A DNA stretch of 5,476 nucleotides, taken from Clostridia bacterium. GTDB taxonomy: Bacteria; Bacillota; Clostridia; UMGS1810. Position 1 is the stretch's first letter, and every line of letters begins with the position of its first letter. Positions 1 through 5,476 of the stretch are shown here, piece by piece. The DNA is taken from positions 1 to 5,476 of the forward strand of contig JAFYUA010000089.1 of NCBI GenBank assembly GCA_017549745.1. Reading direction: 5' to 3'. The notes beneath the pieces are model-generated. The model made no database searches. It saw only the letters and a list, made by a program, of their open reading frames with translations, and was not told the origin of the DNA. The translations under genes were made by a program, and so were the position numbers.

Positions 1-1048
1 GATGCATGGCCACAGACCCATTGCCCTTGTTGGCGGAGGTACAGGCCACATTGGTGACCCCTCAGGTCGCACAGACATGCGTCAGATGATGACCGCCGAC
101 ATTATCAACCACAACTGTGAATGCTTCAAAAAACAGCTCTCAAGCGTTATTGATTTTTCAGATGGCAAAGCTATAATGGTAAACAATGCCGATTGGCTTT
201 TAAAGCTTAACTATGTAGACTTTCTCAGAGATATTGGTTCATGCTTCTCTGTTAACAAAATGCTCACTGCAGAGTGCTTCAAGCAGCGCCTTGAAAAAGG
301 TCTGTCATTCCTTGAGTTCAACTATATGCTCATGCAAAGCTACGATTTTCTCATGCTCAGCAGAGAATACGATTGCAAAATCGAGCTTGGCGGCGATGAC
401 CAGTGGAGCAACATCCTTGGCGGTATTGACCTTTGCCGTCGTAAAGACCAAAAGCAGGTGTATGGCATGACCTTCACTCTTCTCACCAACAGCGAGGGTA
501 AAAAGATGGGCAAAACACAAAGCGGTGCTTTGTGGCTTGATCCTGCCAAAACTTCGCCATATGATTTCTATCAGTATTGGGTAAATGTTGATGATGCTGA
601 TGTTATCAAATGCCTCAAGCTTCTCACATTCCTTCCTCTTGAAGAAATCGAAGCTATGGCTGAATATAAAGATGCTGAAATCAACAAAGCCAAAAAAGTG
701 CTTGCCTATGAAGTGACAAAGCTTGTTCATGGTCAGGAAGAAGCCGATAAAGCTCAGGCAGCTGCAGAAGCTGTTTTTGGTGCTGGCGGTGCTTCCGAAA
801 ACATGCCTACCACCGAAATAGCTGCAAGTGAAATTTCCTCAGGACTTTCTATGCTTGATTGCATGGTCAAAGCAGGAATCATTGCATCCAAAGGTGAGGG
901 CAGAAGACTCGTTCAGCAAGGCGGTGTGAGCCTCAATGGAAACAAGATTTCCGATGTGAATTATATGCTTGCTGATGCTGATTTTGAAAATGGTGAAGCC
1001 ATAATCAAAAAAGGCAAAAAAGTCTTCCACCGTGTTGTTCTCAATTAA
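1..1048 (+). CDS. tyrS: Tyrosyl-tRNA synthetase, 5'-truncated by window edge
   Basis: A class I aminoacyl-tRNA synthetase of the cytoplasm that activates tyrosine with ATP and loads it onto tRNA(Tyr). The visible 348 residues (numbered from the ATG at base 2) start inside the Rossmann catalytic domain at the conserved [15 protein letters not shown] stretch (residues 11-25). The tyrosine-pocket pattern Y-x3-Q-x2-D follows at Y108/Q112/D115, then GGDDQW at 130-135, and the KMSKS-type ATP loop as KMGKT at 168-172. The C-terminus (about 282-345) is an S4-like RNA-binding domain containing [14 protein letters not shown]. Bacterial TyrRS is usually about 400-420 residues, so roughly 60 N-terminal residues, including the HIGH-type motif, lie upstream of the window. 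The ATG at base 2 is therefore an internal methionine and not the start. The gene ends in TAA, 24 nt before thrC. The residue after KMGKT is Gln, where Glu is common. Identity is very secure. Confidence 0.97.
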   Translation, partial: MHGHRPIALVGGGTGHIGDPSGRTDMRQMMTADIINHNCECFKKQLSSVIDFSDGKAIMVNNADWLLKLNYVDFLRDIGSCFSVNKMLTAECFKQRLEKGLSFLEFNYMLMQSYDFLMLSREYDCKIELGGDDQWSNILGGIDLCRRKDQKQVYGMTFTLLTNSEGKKMGKTQSGALWLDPAKTSPYDFYQYWVNVDDADVIKCLKLLTFLPLEEIEAMAEYKDAEINKAKKVLAYEVTKLVHGQEEADKAQAAAEAVFGAGGASENMPTTEIAASEISSGLSMLDCMVKAGIIASKGEGRRLVQQGGVSLNGNKISDVNYMLADADFENGEAIIKKGKKVFHRVVLN

Positions 1049-1072
1049 TCTATCATTCGGAGGTTCAATCAA

Positions 1073-2569
1073 ATGAAATATCAGAGCACCAGAAATAAAG
1101 GCGTCAGTGTAAGTGCTGCGCAGGCTATCAATAACGGCATATCACCCGAGGGCGGATTGTATGTTCCTGCATCAATCCCTCAGATTTCTTTGGAAGATAT
1201 CGCTTCGTTGGCAGAGCTCAAATATGCCGACAGAGCTGCCAAAATTCTTGGCATGTTTTTAAGTGATTACACACCAGACGAGCTTTCTTATTGCGCACAT
1301 AATGCCTACAGTGAAGAAAAATTCGGTTCTGACAACACCGCTCCCGTGTGTTCTTTGGATGACACACTCAACATTTTGGAATTGTGGCATGGACCCACTT
1401 GCGCTTTCAAAGATATGGCTCTTCAGATTCTTCCATATCTTCTCAAGCTTGCCATTGGCAAAAATGGCGAAAACAATGAGGTTGTTATACTTGTGGCAAC
1501 ATCAGGCGACACAGGCAAAGCTGCACTTGAAGGCTTCCGTGATGTTGAGGGAACAAGAATACAGGTTTTCTATCCTGTAGATGGTGTATCCGATATTCAA
1601 AAGCTTCAGATGACCACACAAGACGGTAAGAATGTGTCTGTGTGTGCAGTAAACGGTAACTTCGATGATGCTCAAACGGGTGTCAAGAAGATATTTACAA
1701 ACGAAGAATACAAAAAAGAACTCAATTTACGCGGCTATACTTTTTCTTCGGCAAATTCTATCAACTGGGGCAGACTCGCACCTCAGATTGTCTATTATTT
1801 TTCTGCATATTGTGATTTGCTCAAAAATGACAAAATTAATAATGGTGACAAAATAAACATCGTTGTTCCCACAGGCAATTTTGGCAACATTCTTGCCGCA
1901 TATTATGCATTGCAGATGGGTCTGCCGGTAAACAAGCTCATTTGCGCGTCCAACAGCAACAATGTCCTCACAGATTTCATAAACACCGGTGTATATGACC
2001 GCAACAGAACTTTCTATACCACTGCGTCACCTTCAATGGATATTCTCATATCAAGCAATCTTGAAAGACTCCTCTTTCATATGACAGGCAGAAACGATGA
2101 AACCATAAGAGGATATATGTCTGAGCTTGAAGTTAATGGCAAATACACCGTTTCTGATGATGTGAAATCTAAAATCCAGGAAATATTCGTTGCAGGTTGT
2201 TGTGATGATGCTGCAACCTCGCAAACAATTGCAAAATATTTCAATAAATACTCCTATGTGGTTGACACACACACCGCAGTTGCCCTCAATGTATATGAAA
2301 AATATGTTGAAAACACAGGCGACACCACTACCACAGTGGTTGCATCTACTGCCAACCCATTCAAATTCAACGAGGCTGTAATTTCTGCGATTTCACCTGA
2401 AACCAGCCTTGATGGCAAAGATGAATTTGAACTTCTCGAAATTCTTGCGCAAAAAGGTAACATTGAGATCCCTGCGCAGCTTTCCGAACTCAAAACAAAA
2501 GCTGTTCGTTTCAAAGATGTGTGCAACAAAGAGGACATGCGAGTGCAAACCGATAAATTTCTTAACTGA
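1073..2569 (+). CDS. thrC: Threonine synthase (PLP-dependent)
   Basis: Converts O-phospho-L-homoserine and water to L-threonine and phosphate, the last step of threonine synthesis, in the cytoplasm. The 498-residue protein belongs to the longer, E. coli/yeast-like type: it opens with the YxSTR signature (Y3-R7) and continues with GISPEGGLYVP (22-32). The PLP-binding lysine is K113 in HGPTCAFKDMALQ (106-118). Further fold-type II features are VATSGDTGKAA (141-151), the SANSINWGRLAPQ segment (226-238) and the PLP-phosphate loop VPTGNFGN (265-272). The length is in the normal range for this subfamily and there is no frameshift. The start is fixed by GGAGG at 1059-1063, nine nt before the ATG. 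The gene sits 24 nt after tyrS and 14 nt before ispD, with no terminator on either side, so cotranscription is likely. No attenuator or leader is visible before it. No homoserine dehydrogenase or kinase gene is in the window. Identity is secure. Confidence 0.97.
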   Translation: MKYQSTRNKGVSVSAAQAINNGISPEGGLYVPASIPQISLEDIASLAELKYADRAAKILGMFLSDYTPDELSYCAHNAYSEEKFGSDNTAPVCSLDDTLNILELWHGPTCAFKDMALQILPYLLKLAIGKNGENNEVVILVATSGDTGKAALEGFRDVEGTRIQVFYPVDGVSDIQKLQMTTQDGKNVSVCAVNGNFDDAQTGVKKIFTNEEYKKELNLRGYTFSSANSINWGRLAPQIVYYFSAYCDLLKNDKINNGDKINIVVPTGNFGNILAAYYALQMGLPVNKLICASNSNNVLTDFINTGVYDRNRTFYTTASPSMDILISSNLERLLFHMTGRNDETIRGYMSELEVNGKYTVSDDVKSKIQEIFVAGCCDDAATSQTIAKYFNKYSYVVDTHTAVALNVYEKYVENTGDTTTTVVASTANPFKFNEAVISAISPETSLDGKDEFELLEILAQKGNIEIPAQLSELKTKAVRFKDVCNKEDMRVQTDKFLN

Positions 2570-2583
2570 TTCCGGAGTATATT

Positions 2584-3279
2584 ATGAACAATAAGACTTT
2601 GGCGGTTGTGATTGTTGCCGGTGGCAGCGGCCTGAGAATGGGGAGTGAAATCCCAAAACAGTTTATAAAGGTCAATGGCGCACAAATTATAGAACACACC
2701 TTGCAAGCTTTCCTTGAGTGCAAGTTGGCGCAAAAGATAGTTATTGTGTGCAACAAGGATTATATCGACCACACCAAAAAGCTTGTTTCTGCTATCTGTG
2801 CAGCTGTTTCCATTGAGGTTGTAGCAGGTGGAGCTACAAGGCAGCTTTCAGTCTATGAAGGCTTGCAAAAAGTATCCGATTTTGAATATGTTATGATTCA
2901 TGATGCAGTTAGATGTTGTCTGTCTGTTGAAGATATACATAAGCTTTATGACGCTCTCAAAGTTTCTGCATGCGCTTTGGGTGTGCGAGTGAATGATACC
3001 ATCAAGCTTGCCGACTCCGAGAGCCATGCTATAGTTAAAACCATCGACAGGCAAAATCTCTGGCACATCCAGACCCCTCAGGCTTTTAAGGTAGCTGATA
3101 TCATTGAAGCACACAATCAGGCCTTGCAATCAGGCTATGAAGCCACTGATGATTGCGCCATAGCCGAAAAGGCAGGCATGGTTGTGAAAATCGTTGAGGG
3201 TAGCTACACCAACATCAAGGTTACCACACCGACAGATTTGATACTTGCCGGTGAATTTTTGAAAGGCAGGAGATTTTAA
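2584..3279 (+). CDS. ispD: 2-C-methyl-D-erythritol 4-phosphate cytidylyltransferase
   Basis: Third enzyme of the MEP isoprenoid pathway: it joins CTP and 2-C-methyl-D-erythritol 4-phosphate to give CDP-ME and pyrophosphate in the cytoplasm. The 231-residue single-domain nucleotidyltransferase has the usual length. Its N-terminal CTP loop is [17 protein letters not shown] (11-27), with R18 and K25 matching the catalytic Arg and Lys known in E. coli IspD. VNDTIK is at 136-141, [15 protein letters not shown] at 154-168, and [10 protein letters not shown] at 210-219, where K212 is the expected substrate-binding lysine. The metal/CTP site motif reads IHDAVRCC (105-112) instead of the usual HDAARP followed by a hydrophobic residue, so the proline is missing. 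The protein has seven cysteines. GGAG at 2574-2577, six nt before the ATG, supports the start. The stop TAA shares one base with the ispF ATG, a typical sign of translational coupling. Identity is secure; the altered motif does not suggest a pseudogene. Confidence 0.95.
   Translation: MNNKTLAVVIVAGGSGLRMGSEIPKQFIKVNGAQIIEHTLQAFLECKLAQKIVIVCNKDYIDHTKKLVSAICAAVSIEVVAGGATRQLSVYEGLQKVSDFEYVMIHDAVRCCLSVEDIHKLYDALKVSACALGVRVNDTIKLADSESHAIVKTIDRQNLWHIQTPQAFKVADIIEAHNQALQSGYEATDDCAIAEKAGMVVKIVEGSYTNIKVTTPTDLILAGEFLKGRRF
3268..3272 (+). promoter_or_regulatory. Ribosome binding site of ispF inside the ispD end
   Basis: AGGAG lies six nt upstream of the ispF ATG and inside the last codons of ispD (Gly-Arg-Arg). 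Together with the TAATG stop/start overlap it fixes the ispF start and suggests that ribosomes finishing ispD reinitiate on ispF. Confidence 0.8.
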
Positions 3280-3773
3280 TGAGAGTTGGATTTGGATATG
3301 ATGTCCATGCCTTAGTGTCTGACCGTAAGCTGATTATAGGTGGGGTGGACATACCCTTTGAAAAAGGTCTTCTTGGTCATTCCGATGCCGATGTATTGCT
3401 TCATGCTATAGCTGACTCACTTCTTGGTGCGGCAGCCCTTGGCGATATAGGAAAACATTTCCCCGATAGCGACCCTGCATACAAAGGTATCAGCAGTATG
3501 ATACTTCTGAAAAAAACGGCAGACTTGGTTCGCGACAATGGTTATGACATAATAAACATTGATGCCACAGTTGTTGCGCAAAAGCCTAAGATGTCACCAT
3601 ATTCAAATCAGATGACATCCAACATTGCAAATTGTCTTGGAGTGGATACATCGCGTGTAAATGTCAAAGCTACTACTACCGAAAAACTTGGATTTGAAGG
3701 CAGAGAAGAGGGGATATCCTCTCATTGTATTTGTCTTTTAGATAATAGAAAGGATGATTCAGATGTTAACTGA
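3279..3773 (+). CDS. ispF: 2-C-methyl-D-erythritol 2,4-cyclodiphosphate synthase
   Basis: Fifth enzyme of the MEP pathway: it cyclises CDP-ME 2-phosphate to ME-2,4-cyclodiphosphate and releases CMP. The family is a cytoplasmic homotrimer with a divalent metal at each active site. All metal ligands are present: D8 and H10 in GYDVHAL, and H42 in [16 protein letters not shown]. The [11 protein letters not shown] loop (55-65) and the C-terminal [17 protein letters not shown] signature (129-145) are intact, including R142 at the position linked to isoprenoid phosphate binding on the trimer axis in E. coli. The 164 residues are slightly more than the usual 155-160, owing to a short polar tail (RKDDSDVN). 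The DNA for that tail also carries the fhs ribosome binding site. The gene overlaps ispD by one base and fhs by 11 bases. It is a stand-alone IspF, not an IspDF fusion. Identity is secure. Confidence 0.97.
   Translation: MRVGFGYDVHALVSDRKLIIGGVDIPFEKGLLGHSDADVLLHAIADSLLGAAALGDIGKHFPDSDPAYKGISSMILLKKTADLVRDNGYDIINIDATVVAQKPKMSPYSNQMTSNIANCLGVDTSRVNVKATTTEKLGFEGREEGISSHCICLLDNRKDDSDVN
3748..3754 (+). promoter_or_regulatory. Ribosome binding site that decides the fhs start
   Basis: GAAAGGA ends eight nt before the ATG at 3763, a normal spacing. Another in-frame ATG at 3754 begins on the last base of this site and so has no usable Shine-Dalgarno spacing from it. This supports 3763 as the start. 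The site lies within the ispF coding region. Confidence 0.75.
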
Positions 3774-5433
3774 TATTCAGATTGCTCAAAATGCTAAAAT
3801 GGAGCACATCAGCAAGATTGCTGCTCAGATTGGTCTTGGCGAAAATGACATTGATTATTACGGCAAATACAAAGCTAAAATCACTCAGGATGTATTCAAA
3901 AAAGTTGAAAATAACAAAGATGGCAAGCTTGTTTTGGTAACTGCCATAAACCCAACCCCTGCAGGTGAGGGTAAAACCACTACCACAGTAGGAATAGGTC
4001 AGGCTATGGGCAGACTTGGCAAAAACGCTATCATTGCCCTCAGAGAGCCTTCTCTTGGCCCTGTAATGGGTGTTAAAGGCGGTGCAGCCGGCGGCGGATA
4101 TGCTCAGGTTGTGCCTATGGAAGATATCAATCTGCATTTCACAGGTGATATGCATGCTATCACAAGTGCCCACAATCTCCTTGCTGCTCTTTTGGACAAC
4201 CATATCAAGCAGGGCAACGAGCTTGATATTGACACTACTTCCATTGTTTTCAAGCGTGTTCTCGATATGAATGACCGTGCTCTCAGAAACATTGTGGTTG
4301 GTCTTGGCGGCAAAATCAATGGTGTACCGCGTGAAGATGGTTTCATGATAACTGTTGCTTCTGAGGTTATGGCTATTCTTTGTCTTGCTTCTGATTTTTC
4401 TGACCTCAAGGTGAGACTTTCCAAAATCATCGTTGCCTATGACAACAGCGGCAACCCCGTTACAGCAGGTCAGCTTCATGCTGCTGGCGCAATGGCACTT
4501 TTGCTCAAAGATGCCATCAATCCAAATCTTATCCAGACTCTTGAAAATACCCCTTGCCTCATGCATGGCGGTCCTTTTGCCAACATTGCGCATGGTTGCA
4601 ACAGTCTCAGAGCTACCAAGCTCGCACTTAAGCTTGCAGATTATGTTATTACCGAAGCAGGCTTCGGGGCAGACCTCGGTGCCGAAAAATTCCTCGACAT
4701 CAAATGCCGCATCGGCAACCTCAAGCCCAATGCAATTGTCGTGGTTGCCACTGTTCGTGCGCTCAAATATAATGGTGGTGTTGCCAAGAGTGAACTCAAG
4801 GCAGAAAACCTCAATGCACTTAAATCAGGCATTGCCAACCTTGGCAAGCATGTAGATAATATGAAAAAATATGGTGTTCCTGTTATCGTTGCTATCAATG
4901 CATTCGATACCGATACCGAAGCAGAAAAACAGTTTATTATGGATTATTGTGACGGCATTGGTGTTAAGGCTTGCTTCTCCGATGTATTTGCCAAAGGCGG
5001 CGAAGGCGGCATTGAGCTTGCCAAGACCATCTGTGACACTGTGGACAACACCGAATCTGACTTTGCACCCATATATGATGAAAAGCTTTCTATCAAAGAG
5101 AAAATCGACATAGTTGCCAAAAAGATTTATGGAGCTTCTTCGGTTAATTATACTGCAAAAGCTAACAAAAAAATTGCTAAGCTTGAACAGTTTGGACTCG
5201 ACAAGGTTCCTGTATGTATGGCAAAGACTCAATATTCACTCTCTGATGACCCCAATCTTCTTGGCGCACCCGAAGGCTTTGAAATAACCGTAAGAGATGT
5301 AAATATTTCTAACGGTGCAGGCTTTGTTGTGGCGCTGACAGGTGACATTATGACAATGCCGGGTCTTCCCAAGGTTCCTGCCGCAAACAACATTGACATC
5401 AGTGATGATGGCGAGATTGTAGGCTTGTTCTGA
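3763..5433 (+). CDS. fhs: Formate--tetrahydrofolate ligase (10-formyl-THF synthetase)
   Basis: Catalyses formate + ATP + tetrahydrofolate to 10-formyl-THF + ADP + phosphate, bringing formate into the cytoplasmic one-carbon pool for purines and formyl-Met-tRNA, and for the methyl branch of Wood-Ljungdahl where that exists. Starting at 3763 gives 556 residues, the common length for this family. The nucleotide loop TPAGEGKT then falls at 65-72, its usual place in family numbering. Both family signatures are present: [11 protein letters not shown] (103-113) and [12 protein letters not shown] (328-339). REPSLGP (94-100), [14 protein letters not shown] (297-310) and the C-terminal [12 protein letters not shown] stretch are also intact. 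An ATG nine bases upstream (3754) would add only Met-Ile-Gln and is poorly placed relative to the ribosome binding site. The gene overlaps ispF by 11 nt, so coupling is likely, and is followed after 17 nt by another gene. Lysine codons show strong context bias (AAG before C). Presence of Fhs alone does not show acetogenesis, since many fermenting gut clostridia carry it. Confidence 0.97.
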   Translation: MLTDIQIAQNAKMEHISKIAAQIGLGENDIDYYGKYKAKITQDVFKKVENNKDGKLVLVTAINPTPAGEGKTTTTVGIGQAMGRLGKNAIIALREPSLGPVMGVKGGAAGGGYAQVVPMEDINLHFTGDMHAITSAHNLLAALLDNHIKQGNELDIDTTSIVFKRVLDMNDRALRNIVVGLGGKINGVPREDGFMITVASEVMAILCLASDFSDLKVRLSKIIVAYDNSGNPVTAGQLHAAGAMALLLKDAINPNLIQTLENTPCLMHGGPFANIAHGCNSLRATKLALKLADYVITEAGFGADLGAEKFLDIKCRIGNLKPNAIVVVATVRALKYNGGVAKSELKAENLNALKSGIANLGKHVDNMKKYGVPVIVAINAFDTDTEAEKQFIMDYCDGIGVKACFSDVFAKGGEGGIELAKTICDTVDNTESDFAPIYDEKLSIKEKIDIVAKKIYGASSVNYTAKANKKIAKLEQFGLDKVPVCMAKTQYSLSDDPNLLGAPEGFEITVRDVNISNGAGFVVALTGDIMTMPGLPKVPAANNIDISDDGEIVGLF

Positions 5434-5441
5434 TTTGTTTT

Positions 5442-5446
5442 GGAGG
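5442..5446 (+). promoter_or_regulatory. Ribosome binding site of the gene after fhs
   Basis: GGAGG lies nine bases after the fhs stop and four bases before an ATG at 5451. It is the main evidence that a further gene begins at the right edge of the window. No terminator hairpin separates it from fhs. Confidence 0.7.
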
Positions 5447-5450
5447 AAAA

Positions 5451-5476
5451 ATGAAATATATCACATCTTCATACGA
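5451..5476 (+). CDS. Start of an unidentified gene, cut off by window edge
   Basis: An ATG with GGAGG four nt upstream opens a reading frame of eight complete codons (MKYITSSY) plus two bases of a ninth (Asp or Glu), running off the window. It begins 17 nt after the fhs stop on the same strand, so it probably belongs to the same transcript. Eight residues are too few to name a family, and I make no functional call. The Shine-Dalgarno sequence and the position are good evidence that it is a real gene start. Confidence 0.6.

Noticed and set aside
2..4. ATG at base 2 as the true tyrS start
   Set aside because: The protein would lack the HIGH-type motif and about 60 residues present in every TyrRS; the ATG falls in the middle of the Rossmann fold.
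305..730. Open frame of 141 codons on the - strand within tyrS
   Set aside because: It lies entirely inside tyrS catalytic-domain coding sequence; the translation is low-complexity hydrophobic and looks like a shadow frame.
1049..1072. Possible terminator or promoter between tyrS and thrC
   Set aside because: The 24-nt gap holds only a ribosome binding site; there is no inverted repeat with a T run and no room for a -35/-10 pair outside coding sequence.
2254..2772. Open frame of 172 codons on the - strand across the thrC end and ispD start
   Set aside because: It runs antisense through two certain genes and their junction, with no domain visible in the translation.
3754..3756. ATG at 3754 as the fhs start
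   Set aside because: It overlaps the Shine-Dalgarno sequence, and the start at 3763 gives the family-standard length and nucleotide-loop numbering.
3766..4593. Open frame of 275 codons on the - strand opposite the first half of fhs
   Set aside because: It is fully antisense to a strongly conserved enzyme, its translation shows no recognisable domain, and its length is explained by the codon bias of fhs. It ends and begins without regard to operon structure.
4433..4855. 140-codon + strand frame inside fhs
   Set aside because: It is out of frame within conserved fhs sequence that includes the VATVRALK signature, so it is a shadow.
1..5476. Search for CRISPR, IS ends, tRNA genes, riboswitches or defence genes
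   Set aside because: Nearly all bases belong to six recognised coding regions; I saw no direct-repeat array, terminal inverted repeats or structured non-coding stretch.

Overview
The window reads as ordinary core genome from a Gram-positive anaerobe of the Firmicutes, most likely a clostridium of the gut Oscillospiraceae/Ruminococcaceae type. That placement is an inference. It rests on GGAGG-type ribosome binding sites, AT-leaning codon use with many AAA and ATT codons, a tight run of genes on one strand, the clostridia-like wording of the tyrosyl-tRNA synthetase, and a formate--tetrahydrofolate ligase of the usual clostridial length. No mobile element, CRISPR array, RNA gene or accessory system is visible.

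All genes lie on the + strand. From left to right they are: tyrS (tyrosyl-tRNA synthetase, N-terminus cut off by the window edge), thrC (threonine synthase), ispD and ispF (two enzymes of the MEP isoprenoid pathway), fhs (formate--tetrahydrofolate ligase), and the first eight codons of an unidentified gene. The junctions are short: a 24-nt gap, a 14-nt gap, a 1-nt overlap, an 11-nt overlap and a 17-nt gap. None holds a terminator-like hairpin or an obvious promoter, so the block is best read as part of one transcription unit. More than 98% of the window is coding, and there is no stretch over 300 bases without a gene.

The genes share no single pathway. TyrS charges tRNA, ThrC makes the last step of threonine synthesis, IspD and IspF perform the third and fifth steps of the MEP route to IPP/DMAPP, and Fhs feeds formate into the folate one-carbon pool. 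The link is housekeeping biosynthesis for growth rather than one process. The tightest functional pair is ispD-ispF, which is joined by stop/start overlap. ispE, the step between them, is not in the window.

I did not find an undescribed system. The points worth a second look are small: a non-canonical active-site neighbourhood in IspD (Cys-Cys after HDAVR), a strong context-dependent choice of lysine codon that makes AAGCTT about ten times commoner than chance, and the start-codon choice at the ispF/fhs overlap.
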